A stretch of DNA of 64,000 nucleotides from Zasmidium citrigriseum (GCA_002786025.1 NHNW01000015.1:496001-560000); one strand, 5' to 3'. Positions 27,382 through 38,700 are shown, numbered from the stretch's first letter. The notes: generated by a model from the sequence alone, not told the origin. A program made the numbers and translations.

Positions 27382-28833
27382 ATGGTATGTGGACACGAAC
27401 GCGCCGGTAATCAGCACAGCTAACGGCCATCGCAGGGTCAGAATCAATCCGGCCTTGGAGGCGGCCCTCCAGGTCAGGGCGGCGACGACAAGAAGAAGAG
27501 CGGCGACAAGAAGGATAAGCCAAAGTACGAACCACCGCCACAGCCCACCACTCGCATCGGCCGCAAGAAGAAGAAGGCTGCTGGTCCAAACGCCGCCGCC
27601 AAACTCCCGACCGTCTATCCCACCGCCCGATGCAAGCTGCGATATCTACGAATGCAACGAGTCCACGATCATTTGCTGTTGGAAGAGGAGTTTGTTGAGA
27701 ATCAGGAGCGGATAAGAAAGGCAAAGGCTGTCAACCAGGCCGCGCCGCAGTCATCAGGAGGCGACAGCGACGCACTTGACCGAAATGCAGACGAGCGAAG
27801 TCGGGTGGACGACATGCGTGGCTCGCCAATGGGCGTCGGTAACCTCGAGGAACTCATCGACGATGATCACGCTATTGTCTCTTCCGCCACCGGCCCCGAA
27901 TACTACGTCTCCATCATGTCCTTCGTCGACAAGGACCTCCTCGAACCAGGCGCATCCATCCTGTTACATCACAAGAGCGTGTCTGTCGTTGGAGTTCTCA
28001 CCGATGATGCCGATCCAGCAGTCTCGGTGATGAAGCTGGACAAGGCGCCCACGGAGAGCTATGCGGATATCGGAGGTCTCGAGACGCAGATCCAAGAAGT
28101 CCGTGAGGCTGTCGAGCTGCCGCTGCTCCATCCAGAGTTGTACGAGGAGATGGGTATTAAGCCGCCAAAGGGTGTCATTCTCTACGGTGCGCCAGGAACT
28201 GGCAAGACCCTCCTCGCCAAAGCTGTTGCCAACCAGACGTCTGCCACTTTCCTGCGCATTGTCGGATCTGAGCTCATTCAGAAATATCTCGGTGACGGTC
28301 CTCGATTAGTGCGCCAGCTCTTCCAGACCGCCGCCGAACACGCACCATCCATCGTCTTCATTGACGAGATTGATGCCATCGGTACCAAGCGATACGAGAG
28401 CACCAGCGGTGGTGAGCGCGAGATTCAGCGAACTATGCTGGAACTGCTCAACCAGCTTGACGGTTTCGATGACAGAGGAGACGTCAAGGTCATCATGGCC
28501 ACCAACAAGATCGACACCCTCGACCCTGCCCTCATTCGACCTGGCCGTATCGACCGTAAGATCTTGTTTGAGAACCCCGATCAGATCACCAAGCGCAAGA
28601 TCTTCACCTTGCATACGTCCAAGATGAGCTTGGCCGAGGATGTCGAGTTGGAGGAGTTCATCAACCAGAAGGATGACCTTTCTGGTGCGGATATCCGCGC
28701 TATTTGCTCTGAGGCTGGTCTGATGGCTCTGCGTGAGCGCAGAATGCGTGTCAATATGGCCGATTTCCGCACTGCACGTGAGAGCGTGCTGAAGACGAAG
28801 ACGGAGGGAGAGCCGGAGGGATTGTACTTGTAA
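27382..28833 (+). CDS. RPT2: 26S proteasome regulatory ATPase Rpt2
   Basis: Exon 1 is only the initiator ATG (27382-27384). A 51-nt intron (gtatgt...cgcag) follows, and exon 2 is 27436-28833, giving 466 residues. Splicing yields MGQNQSG, the N-myristoylation start known for Rpt2. Next come a Lys-rich tail, the N-terminal coiled coil (about 70-100), an OB domain and the AAA ATPase. Walker A (GAPGTGKT, about 252-259), Walker B ([11 protein letters not shown]) and the SRH (RPGRIDRKI) are intact. The C-terminal GLYL is the HbYX motif that docks into the 20S ring and promotes gate opening in the family. An insertion of about 15-20 residues between coiled coil and OB domain (around [17 protein letters not shown]) makes it longer than the usual ~440. 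The model depends on the one-codon exon, and the N-terminal match supports it strongly. Confidence 0.95.
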
Positions 28834-29669
28834 GAAGAGAGAGGGCAACAGAGCATTGCATGGCGCTTTGTGACATACTTCGAGAGCGCTGTATTATCAT
28901 GACTAGCTAATGGGCTCAGTAGAGCGGGCCTGCAGCAAATAGAGTGTTGCCTTTTAGCCTCATCGGCACTTTTACTTGTCTTTAAAGCTCGTATAAACCC
29001 TCGGATCTATTCGCTAGGGCAACATCATGCAGGCGGTATTTGGGTTCGCAAGAGGTGCGCACATCCCAGTGACATGACACAAGGTTGACGTGAAACTTCC
29101 CAAGCTGACGCAATCTTCAAACTCCCGGGCTAGAAGTCCCGAAATTCTGGGTCAGCAATTGATGCGATAGGGATCCTAATCGCTGGATGGATTTGATGGC
29201 GCATCCACATCTCATAACAGCCTTGCAATGTGCTGATGAGGACATCTTTAGGCATGGTCACGGATTGACTGGCAGACTGACATCCAACGTCGAGGTGTGC
29301 GACATACCGAACGGATCACGGCAGAGGTACTTTGAGAACCTTTGCATCGCCTTAAGGCAGTCCCACGGCGCACCAATGCCAGTGGACGACTTCCAAAAGC
29401 TACAGCAGCTTGTGAGAGTACATTTCTGCCTTGCTGTGTCCAGGATATGGCGACTATGTCCTTGCAGTCAGCGCTCGGCAAAAACGGCAGCTGCTTACTG
29501 CCAGCCTCACGAGTGAGAGATTCATCGTAAAGAGGATATCGCTCTAGGTTCTTGTCAGCTTTGGCGAGAAGTTTATTGCCAAGGTGTTGAGGCATAAGAG
29601 TGAGATGGTTCTTATGGTGGGAAGAATCGAAGTGGCTGCTTTCACGATTACGAGTTGGCTGAGTTCGAT
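28834..29669. other. Intergenic region downstream of RPT2
   Basis: About 840 bases. Overlapping short frames on both strands (29187-29516 plus, 29248-29844 minus) have no recognisable domain. The adenylating-enzyme frame stays open from 29604 up to the ATG at 29670, so an additional upstream exon of that gene could lie here. Confidence 0.35.
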
Positions 29670-31387
29670 ATGAACTTCTCGACGTACTTGCTAGAGAATG
29701 GTCCTGAGGATGTGGAGTCGCCGGTAGGTTCAGGATTCTTGCTGTGTTGATGGCAGATGCTGATACAAATGTCGTCCAGGCATTCATCGACGCCGATCGT
29801 CCAGACCGAAACCTTTCATGGAAGAAGTATGCATCCACCGTCAAGCGGATAGCCGTTGGCGTTCAAGGACTTGGGGTGTCTAAGTCGGACTGCATCGCCA
29901 TTGTCAGCCGGAATGACATCTATTACTATATCCTAGGGAACGGAGTCACTGCCATTGGAGCCGTATTCGCTCCCGTGTCGGCATTCGCAAAACCTCTCGA
30001 GATGGAGCATCAGCTACGGGTCACATACGCCAAGTGGGTGTTCGTAGAGCCTGAGTTCCTGGACGAGGTGGTGGCTGCCTCCGAACGAGCCGGCATCTCG
30101 AGGTCTAGGATCTTGATATTCGATGTCCAGGAGCCGGCCAACCGGGATGATTTCAAGACCTTTAGCCAGCTTTTGCAATCCAACGAGAGCATGTTCAAAG
30201 CCCTGGACTTCGACGAGGGCCACCCGTGCGAGAGATATCTGACCAGTGGGAGTACGGGCCTCCCTAAGGCTGCCGAGATGACCCACAAGGCGATGATTGC
30301 ACGAGTGAGACCCTACCTGGCCCTTCCAGCTCCAAAGCTCCTTGACGAGAATCGATGCCTTCACTTTATTGATATGCACCATATCAGCGGTTGGTTCAAC
30401 AATACCTTTACGGCCATTGGGAAGCAGGCCTATTACGTCCTGCGGAGGACAGATGCCATCTCAATCGTCGACACCATCGCGCGGTTCGGTATCCACAAGG
30501 TCATGATGCATCCGCGGATGGTCGAAGAGGTCGTTGTGTTGATCCAGAAGGGCGTGAGGGAGCGGTCTGCTTTGGCTACTCTGACCGAAGTGAGAGTGGC
30601 TGGTAGCATCGTTCGAGGTGACTACCTGGACATCTTGATGGGTTTCCTAGACGAGTCAGCACATTGTTTCATCTCCTATGGAGCGACCGAGATGAGCACA
30701 ATTTGTGCAACGATGAGAGGCACACCGAGATATTCGGGATACGTAGGCAAGCCGCCTTTAGGAGTCGAGGTCATGCATGTCCCTCCTCGTATTCGCGCGG
30801 ATGACATTGCTGACAAAAATGGCAGGATCGTTAACCCCGAGACCCTGCAGGAAGTAGCCCCAGACACCGACGGTGAGATCTGTGCCCGCAGCGCAGGCAT
30901 GTTTTCCGGCTACGTCAACAACATCGAAGCAACCCGAAAAGCCCTGGTGCAGATTGCTGGCGAGACATGGCTCCGCACAGGCGACAAAGGCCACTGGTCC
31001 TCCACCCTCCACCAACTCGCCATCACAGGCCGCTACAAAGAGACCTTCAAAGTCGGCACAGAAGAGGTCGCGCCAGAGGAAGTCGAATCCGAACTCCTGA
31101 AACGACCCGGCATCTCGGATGCGGCTCTCACGTCTACGGATGCGAGGCCTGGGAAAGGAGGTCTGGAACCTTTGGCGTATGTCGTTGCGAGTGATCCGGA
31201 CATTTCAGCTCAGGAGGTTGTTGATTATGTGGCTAAGGTTGTTGCGGCTTACAAAGCTCCTACGGGAGGTGTTGTGTTCTGTGATACGATCCCGCGTACG
31301 AGTTTTGGGAAGGTGCAGAGGGGGTTGTTGGGGGAGATTTTGTGTCCTGATGAGAGGTCGGAGAGGTTTTTGACGCCGTCGACGTAG
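29670..31387 (+). CDS. Adenylate-forming (ANL superfamily, 4CL-like) enzyme
   Basis: Predicted exons are 29670-29723 and 29780-31387 (553 residues). The 56-nt intron (GTAGGT...CTGATAC...CCAG) joins MNFSTYLLENGPEDVESP to AFIDADRPDR, recreating the usual N-terminus of fungal 4-coumarate-CoA-ligase-like proteins. Core motifs are present: YLTSGSTGLPKAAEMTH (phosphate-binding loop), SYGATE, TGDKGH, GRYKETFKVG and the A10 lysine in PRTSFGKVQRG. The family activates a carboxylic acid as acyl-AMP and usually transfers it to CoA; the acid is unknown. No PTS1 is seen at the end (TPST), so a peroxisomal location is not indicated. In-frame upstream codons (HDYELAEF) resemble the family, so a further 5' exon is possible. 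The last 36 codons are unit 1 of a triple 108-bp repeat. A Zn2Cys6 regulator follows. Confidence 0.8.
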
Positions 31388-31603
31388 ACTGGTTGGAATG
31401 ACACCAACACGCGTCTTGACAAGTCGCGGAGCAGTCTGTTGCACGCTGTGAGTTACGGTTCGAGGTCCGAGAGGTTTTTGACGCCTTCGACGTAGATCGG
31501 TGGAATCCAACCCAACACGAGTCTCGGCCAGATGCAGAGCGGTCTGTTGAAGATCGTGTGTTACGATTCGGGGCCGTAAAGCTTTCTGACGCCGTCGACG
31601 TAG
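31280..31603. repeat. Triple tandem repeat of 108 bp derived from the 3' end of the adenylating-enzyme gene
   Basis: Units are 31280-31387, 31388-31495 and 31496-31603, each ending gacgcc(g/t)tcgacgtag. Unit 1 is the last 36 codons including the TAG stop. Units 2 and 3 lie beyond the stop, are more similar to each other, and keep the 108-bp (36-codon) period and the in-register TAG. The minus strand is open through all three units with a 36-residue periodicity (LRRRRQK... each time), which I regard as a by-product of the period. Confidence 0.85.
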
Positions 31604-32298
31604 GTGGTTCACCACTGCAGCTTGCCTACGGACTTACACCGACGGCATTGGCATCTCAAATAACAACTCCCCTCCTGTCGGCAGATCCAGGCGGCTGATG
31701 ATCTATATACACCACCTACCAACTCCGTATTGGACATGCAGTCCCACATATGCCATAGGGCTCGACGATCAAAATCCTTCTCGGTATTAACACTGCTAAC
31801 CCTCTCCTACAGCCTGGCTCCTCTGAACTCAAACACACAAAGACCCTACTCAAAGACTCACTTTCGGGTCCGTCCGCCTCTGCCACATGCTGTGCGAGTA
31901 CGAAACCAGCTTACTTATCCAGCTGAATCCTCCGGTCACCGGAATGTGGCCATCAAGCACGCAGGAACCGACCGCCTCTGCAGTGAAAGTTCCCGGTCCC
32001 TCCACGGAGCACTCCGTCGTTTCTCGCAGTTTCAATCCAAAGCGGTAATTCTCTAATCGCAGGGCTTGTCTTTGTGCACTATGGCTCATACCGCACCATA
32101 CGAATCCTACAGGGCTGTAACATGCGCTTTGAGCAACACTTCTTCAGCACTCGTATTGATGGGTAGGGTTGTGGAGGGGCCTGGAACACTTCATATAGGT
32201 GCTCTGGGCGCCGAGTGCAGGGCCATTATGCGAGGTCGATTTCGCGATCCTAGAGAGAGACAAAGGCGTTCGATACTGTTACGTTACGCTGCGGAAGT
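31604..32298. other. Spacer upstream of Zn2Cys6 regulator
   Basis: About 700 bases beyond the repeat, likely promoter and 5' UTR of the regulator gene. Short ORFs (for example 31730-32056) show no domain. Nothing else is recognised. Confidence 0.4.
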
Positions 32299-34138
32299 AT
32301 GACTAGACATGGGAAGTGCGAGACTTGTCGGCGGAGGAAGGTCAAGGTGGGTATTCCTATCCAGGCTCTTGGGATTTGTTGTAAGGCTGACGGTGCTTGT
32401 TCTTCAGTGCGATGAGGTCTATCCCATGTGTGGGCCCTGTTGTAAGTTCCCTCCGAACCGGACTTATCTCATCATAGTCCACTGACGAGTCCATGAACAG
32501 CTGTCAAACGGCGGCCCTGCAAGTACAACAATTCGGTCTTCATCCATGATCGAAAGTCCCTCGGGCATACGGACGCTGCGGTACGGCTGGATACGCCTGA
32601 AGTCGACGTCTCATTCGGCCGACAAACGAGCCAAAAGGCCGAAGCAGGTCATGGCGAATTCATCACTTTCGAACCAACACCACCCCAGACTCCATCTCCA
32701 CCTCCTGCACCCATCTGTCCCGAGAGCGGAGCCGATCAACCATGGGGCTCAGTCTTCGGCTACGAGGCTCTCAATCTCTGTCCCTTCGGAGCTTGGCTAG
32801 AGCTTTCCTGGCCCACGGGCGTGAGCAAGACTTGTCTCGAACTCGCGGCGCAGTATGTCAAGGAGAGTTCCATGGCCTTTCAGCTTCAGTACTCCGAGGA
32901 GAGTATGACGAGGGCCAGTTCCGTCGGCGCGGCGGCTTTGAGAAGTTTGCAGGATAGTATCAGTGCATGGCCGGAAGGTGTTGACCGGGAGTCGTTGATT
33001 GTGGCGGTGATGTTGCACTTTGGTGCTGAGGTGTGTTTCGCAAAAACTTGACGAGAGGGCTTGTTTACTCACAGCTTTGGCGTTTTAGAAAACTCTCGGC
33101 ATCGCGACGTGGCGGCATATTCCACATTTGCGAGGACTCTGCAGACTACTTGCGTCCTGTCCACCGGAAGACGCTCAAAATCTGGCTATACAGAGCGTCA
33201 TCAACTCAATATGTGCTCATGAGGTAAGACTCACCTACCATCGCCACTCGTAAGCCGTCTAACAACTCCTCCAGATCGTCACCTCAATCCTCCTCGGCGA
33301 AACCTCCCAACTCGAAGACATCCCCCGACCAGAAGTCCTCCCCCAAGGCCCACCTCAACTCGACCTCGCAGCACAGGTTATCGACGACTTCCTCATTAAA
33401 CTTCCCCGGTTAGTCTGTCTCGTCCGAGCCGCAATGCAAGACTACGACGACCTCCAAAGCATGGCCATGGCATCGGAAATGATCAAAGACTTGTACAACT
33501 CAGACGCGGAGCAATGGGTTCGGCAAGCTGTCGAAGCAAGCAGTCAGACTGTCCCAAATCCAGACGCCGCGCCTTCTCCGGAGTGTTTAGAATTCAAATC
33601 CGGAAGTGCCTTCATGGTCGCCATTCGATACTTCGGATATCGGATGATCCTCTGTGGCCTTTTGCAGACTCTCACCAGCATCGATCAATACGAGCTCTTC
33701 CTCGACAGATCCTTGGCGGCAGAAGCAGGAGCCGGATCAATAGACGCCGCCAGATCAACGGCCATGTGTCTCAACTACGCCATCCGACCGAGCCGAATGA
33801 AGAATCTACTCGCGATGGAAATGCTCTGGCCGCTGGAGGCTTGCATGGGGATCTTTCACATCCAGGCCAACGAGTCGCCGATGGGAACGTCGGAGTACAG
33901 CCAGGCGGTCAAGATGGTAGAGTGGTGCGTAGAGAATCTCTGCAGTATCTCACAGAGATGGCGAGCAGGCGTCATCCCTCGATGTCGAATGCTAGAGTTG
34001 TACGACGTTTTCAGAGGAGGGCCTCTGGTACCGGACGCATTCGACTACGAAGGCGTCGAGAGTGGTGCTGGGTTCCAGGAAGACATTCTGCAGAATACAT
34101 GGCAGGAGGACTTTCTCGAGCCGTGGATAGAGGTGTAG
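32299..34138 (+). CDS. Zn2Cys6 transcription factor, five exons
   Basis: Predicted exons are 32299-32346, 32408-32441, 32501-33030, 33089-33223 and 33275-34138 (536 residues). All four introns (51-61 nt) are GT-AG and keep frame. The binuclear zinc cluster is spread over exons 1-3: C7-x2-C10-x6-C17-x6-C24-x2-C27-x6-C34, with RRRKVK after the second cysteine. This match appears only after splicing and strongly supports the model. A Pro/Ser/Thr-rich linker (about 80-110) leads to a helical regulatory region with a C-terminal acidic tail (EDFLEPWIEV). Such proteins bind CGG-type half sites and often regulate adjacent catabolic or secondary-metabolite genes. The adenylating enzyme upstream and metallo-hydrolase downstream, both on the same strand, are plausible targets by position only. 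Confidence 0.85.
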
Positions 34139-34584
34139 TTGTTATTAGCGTGGCGTTTATTGAGCCTCATGGATTTGGCTATGTCATCTTCAGCTGAATG
34201 ACAAACGTGAATACCACCGGGTCCGAAATTATAGAGGTACCCAATCAGAAGAGATCTTGGTTGTGGAGCTTTCATTCACCTCGGCTTACTAATTGCCAAA
34301 GTCTGCTGTCCGAGCGCCCTCTTTCCTATTCGGGATGGCGTCCTAGGACCTTTTCCCCGGTCTGTCTCCAGATTGCTTAAGCAAAAGCTGGCACCAGACG
34401 CATTACGAAGAATCGACTCATCGCTTTCAATCTAGGTGCAGGACATATGGTGGGTGTCACAAAGAGACGGCAAGCCTATATCTCCAACCTGATCCCGCAG
34501 GATTAAAGGACATTCAGACCATCCCTTATCCTGAAACCCATCACAACTTCGACATTACCGGAAAGAAAACATAATCAACCAAAC
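34139..34584. other. Spacer upstream of metallo-beta-lactamase-fold gene
   Basis: About 450 bases; presumably a 3' UTR followed by the promoter of the hydrolase gene. No repeat or RNA gene is recognised. Confidence 0.4.
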
Positions 34585-35715
34585 ATGGCCGCCCTTCCAC
34601 CACCAGACCTCAAAATCCCATCCTCCTCCTCAACCGTCAACGTCTCCATCATCAACACAACCCTCCAATTTAAAGGCCTCGAAACCTCTCGCTTCTTGAC
34701 CCCTCCAATCAAAGGCCATGACTACCTCGCAGCTCCAGCATACTCCTTCTTGATCCAACACCCGAAACTCAATCGCACGATAGTCTTCGATCTGGGCATG
34801 AGCAAGAACTGGCGTTCCAATCCCGTCCTGGCGAATACTTTTGGAAAAGCAAACATCGAGGTCAATATCGAAAAGAGCGTTCGTGAGATCCTCGAAGCGG
34901 AAGGTGTCGAAGCCGCGAAGATTGAATCCGTGATCTGGTCTCATTGGCATCTGGACCACACAGGCGATGTCCCCGAATTCGAGAAGTCAACATCGTTGAT
35001 CGTGGGCCCGGGTTTCAAAGAAAAAGTCCTCCCGGGCTATCCCAAGAATCCGAACAGCTACATCCTCGAAAGCGACTGGGAAGGCCGCGAGCTCATCGAA
35101 CTAGATATCGCAAGCACCGGTCTCAAGATCGGAAAAATGCAGGCTCTAGATTTTTTCGGCGATGGATCGTTTTACTTCCTCGACACTCCCGGCCACACGA
35201 CGGGCCATATCTGCGGTCTTGCTCGCGTGACGGCTTCCCCGCCGAGTTTCATTTTGATGGGCGGCGATGCGTATCATCACGGCGGCATGCTGAGACCTTC
35301 GCCCTATTTGCCGCTTCCTGAGAGTATTGCACCGCATCCTTTCACTGCATCGATGTCCTCTCCATGCCCAGGCCACCTTTTCGAGCCTCTGCTTCGCGAT
35401 GGGGATAAGACGAAGCCATTCTATATCCCTTCGGCACCGGAGACAGGCGCTGCGTATGACGATGCTGCTGAGGCGACGAGGACGATTGAGAAGTTGCAAG
35501 AAGCGGATGTCCAGGGTGACATTTTGATGGTGGCGGCTCATGATGAGACGCTGTTGGATGTTGTTGAGTTCTTTCCGAGGAAAGCGAATGATTTCATGGA
35601 GAAGGGGTGGGTGCAGCAGGCGAGGTGGAAGTTTCTGAAGGATTTTGCTGAAGCCGTTGGGTATGAAGGGGAGGTTGTCGGGAAGAGGGATTGGAATCCA
35701 CCGAGAAAAGAGTAG
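34585..35715 (+). CDS. Metallo-beta-lactamase superfamily hydrolase
   Basis: A 376-residue single-exon protein. The metal-binding signature HWHLDHTG is at 120-127, and the later ligands DTPGHTTGH and GGDAYHHGG are present, so a two-metal hydrolase site is expected. Size and motif spacing resemble the fungal lactonase/AiiA-like branch, which opens lactones or hydrolyses thioesters or esters; the substrate is unknown. There is no signal peptide, so it is likely cytosolic. The ATG is in good context (aaacATGgcc). It follows the adenylating enzyme and Zn2Cys6 regulator on the same strand and converges with the TPR/DUF4470 gene 100 bp away. The coding strand is C-rich over the first ~550 bases and G-rich over the last ~250. 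Confidence 0.85.
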   Translation: MAALPPPDLKIPSSSSTVNVSIINTTLQFKGLETSRFLTPPIKGHDYLAAPAYSFLIQHPKLNRTIVFDLGMSKNWRSNPVLANTFGKANIEVNIEKSVREILEAEGVEAAKIESVIWSHWHLDHTGDVPEFEKSTSLIVGPGFKEKVLPGYPKNPNSYILESDWEGRELIELDIASTGLKIGKMQALDFFGDGSFYFLDTPGHTTGHICGLARVTASPPSFILMGGDAYHHGGMLRPSPYLPLPESIAPHPFTASMSSPCPGHLFEPLLRDGDKTKPFYIPSAPETGAAYDDAAEATRTIEKLQEADVQGDILMVAAHDETLLDVVEFFPRKANDFMEKGWVQQARWKFLKDFAEAVGYEGEVVGKRDWNPPRKE

Positions 35716-35815
35716 GGAAGGATATGCATCATCTGCAGCATGCATTTACCTCATGGTAAGTCTTGCCTGAAGTAAGCGTACCAAGAAAGCGAGCATGTTG
35801 AGGATAGTCATCGAC

Positions 35816-38700
35816 TCATTGATTCCCCATCTCAACCCAAGGTCCCTCGTCGACGGCTTCGTGCAGCGCCCAGGGTCCGGCATGCTTTTGCCAAGTATCC
35901 GTTCTCCAGATCGAAATGCCCCATACACCGCGGGAAAGTTCCTCAAACACATCCTTTCGCAGCCAGAACGTCGCCGTCTTGCTCTGGCGTTCCCACCGCC
36001 ATACCGAGAGAATGTGAATGCCAGCCTCCCTGGCGATTCGTGCACTCTTTTTCGTGCTCTTGGTCTCATCGCTGAGCACGACCTGTCGAAGGTCTCCATT
36101 TCCAGTCGCACTATGGAACAACTCAAAGGAGAAGAGCACAAGTACGAACGTTGGGAGCTCGCCGAGATAGTCTGTGACTTCTTCGAATCCGATACTGTAC
36201 TGGTGGATGAGTTGAGTAGGAGGTATGTGTTTGGAGAGGATGCCAAACGGCATTATGTGTTGCCACATGCTCAACAATGTGGTCAGTTCCGAGACGAAAG
36301 GAGCGGTCGATTGTGTAAGCGCTGGATATCGGGTCTTCGTTTCGTCAAAACTGAGGGGCTCGGATCGCGGTGGGCGAGCTGCCGTAGTGATGTTTCCCGA
36401 GCAAATCTCATCGATCACGCTGCTCATCCAATGTGCAGGGTAGCCCATGTCATGTAAGTGGCTGCATAGACGGATGAACGCTGTGACATTCAAAGGCGAA
36501 AAGATGAGCGAGTTGTAGTTGTCCCCAAATGGCATCCTGTCTTTGGGAATGCAGGTCTTGAGGAAGAACCTGAAAAGCCACGTCTCGATCTGATTCCGAG
36601 GAAGGAGATTGGGGAACTCAGACGAAACATCCTCTCGAATCCATTTGGCATACGCGGTAATTTCAAAGAACCCGCCCATTCCTGACTGGGCCATAAAAGC
36701 TTCGAATGAGTCTGGTGCATTCGCCTTGACCTTTCTGCTGGCGTGAAATACTTTCGCAAGGTCTGAAGGAGATGAAAGACCGGCGAGATACTCATGATTG
36801 AAGATCTCGTATGATGGGAAGCTGGGCAGGTTGCGCAAGCAGTTTGATGTTGCGTACGAGTGACTCCCGAGGTGCAGGATGGGGACCGCATAGAGCACGA
36901 TGCCGAAAGTGCCACCGATGTAGTCAGGAATGTTGGACAAGTGGATCCGGTCGTAGGTCTTTGGTGATTCCGGTGGCTCACGTGTCGAGTGATCTCCGAC
37001 TTCAGCTGTGCCCAAGTGTGAAGATTCGACGGCGTGCTCTGTTAGGTTCTCGACCGATGTGCGATGTCCGACTACTCCCACGCGGATTTGCTCCATGACT
37101 GCTGTGATTTCGCCAATACAGCATTCGATCTTCAGTCGTGGCAGCGCTGCCTTGAGACCCTTCGCCACGGAAGTAAACCAAAAACTCAACATGCTCAACA
37201 GGCCCTGCTTTGCTCGCGGCGCCATGCGGGCTTCCTCGAGTTCATTTCCGAAAGCAAAAGGGTCATGGCCGACACAGAGGTACTGGTGGAAATTGTCGCG
37301 GCAGCGCTCCCATTCGAGATCCACGAAAGTAGGATTTGTCTTCCAGACTTTGTCGATGGCGTCCAGGAAGCTCGTGTCAAGACGATCTGGATGCTTTGGA
37401 TCAAAGTTCGCGTACGCTTTTTGAAGTTCCGTCTCATGGGATTTTTCGTGATCAGACCAATACATGACCAGGAGGCCAGTCTTCCGGTAGAAAGCCATCT
37501 CCTTTGCGCAGCCCGCTGGGATAGTGGGTGGGAGGAGGCCGCCTGTTTCTCGTTTCTTATCTTCTTCCGCAACGATACGTATAGCCTCTTTGCGGACACG
37601 TCCTGTGGGAAACGCTGCGCCAGCATCATGTTGCCATTCTCTGAGAATTCGAATTATCGCTGGTCTGTACACCTGCGGAACAACGAGATCCTTTTCCTCG
37701 TGATCAGGGTCTTCTAAGACACCGATGAGCTGTTCGATCCTGTTTTGAAGCGCGGTGTGTATGAAGCCAGGCATTATAGGGGAGAGGAATATGTAATACA
37801 GCAAGGGCACTGTCGAGCTCTCAACTTTCTTCTTCGTCTTTCCCTTGCCCTCCCCCATGTCGCGGAGGAGGGTGTACATCAGGATGTCTCGAGCGAATAC
37901 AGCTGGATTGATGTCGCAGATGGTGACGTGCAGGCTCTTGTCACGCGAAAGTCGACATCCCAGGTCCTCCGAGTAGAGAGATGCAAGGGTGGCATGCAGG
38001 TGGCGAGAGTCGCCAATGCCTCCGAAAAGAAGTGATATCTCGTTTCTGTCACTTTGAAGTACAGACTTGTCGAAGAGTGACACCGGGACATCGTGGCCCA
38101 CGACGAAGAATTCCGGGACATTGCGGCTGCAACTTGTCAGCACCCAGTGGCTCAACGCACTAATAAGAATTCAGCACTAACATCTGAGGCTTGTAACGCG
38201 GGATTTCGCTGATAAGTCTTGTTCGAATGTCTCCCGTTTGATTGACAGCCGCCCGAGCCTTCAGAGAGGCCCGAACAACGTTGTCAATAGCCTTCCTTTC
38301 ATCACTGGGTGCCAACGAGTTCAGAACTTCACTGGCCGCCTGGAACTCCAGAGAATGAACAAGCGCCTTCGCCTTGCGAGCGATGACTTTCTCCCTTTTT
38401 GATTCTTCTTCGAGCAAAGCCAGTGCCTGGTCAGAAGCCTTCACGGAAGCTGAGAAGTCGCCAAGCTCAAAGTATGTGGCGGAAAGATTTGACAGCGGCG
38501 CTGGATCAGAGGGGGAGAGCTCAGCAGCCTGTTGGTACAGGCGAATGGCTACTCTGATCTTAGCACTCATGCTCTGCTGGCGCAAAAGAAACATGCCGTT
38601 GAGATTTACCTTCATCGAACTTTCTTGCCTTGTGCAGGTCATTGCCTTGCGCCCGCAAACTCTGGGAGGCACGGGACTGAGCCTCACTTGTTGGAGCCAT
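35816..38700 (-). CDS. TPR plus DUF4470-like protein, three exons
   Basis: Predicted exons are 38700-38610, 38548-38182 and 38126-35816 (922 residues), with introns of 61 and 55 nt. Splicing joins DLHKARKFDE to AIRLYQQAAELSPSDPAPL, completing a tetratricopeptide repeat, and then joins PRYKPQI to RNVPEFFVVGHD, where a DUF4470-like domain starts (SLLFGGIGDSRHLHATL, HVTICDINPAVFARDILMY). Fungi have many TPR- or MYND-linked DUF4470 proteins. The same domain opens the dynein-arm assembly factor DNAAF3 in ciliated organisms, and its biochemical role is unknown. The remaining ~550 residues are helical with no recognised motif. TPRs suggest protein-protein or chaperone contacts. No signal peptide or TM segment. 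Start MAPTSEAQSRASQ. Confidence 0.78.

Noticed and set aside
29248..29844. 198-codon minus-strand ORF upstream of the adenylating enzyme
   Set aside because: Overlaps the 5' exons of the plus-strand gene; composition is Ser/Arg/Thr-rich without a domain.
31205..31615. Minus-strand ORF with three 36-residue repeats (LRRRRQK...)
   Set aside because: A consequence of the 108-bp DNA period. It overlaps real coding sequence antisense and has no independent support.
29670..35715. Polyketide or nonribosomal peptide cluster
   Set aside because: The adenylating enzyme lacks carrier-protein, condensation or reductase domains, and no PKS/NRPS core gene lies in the window.
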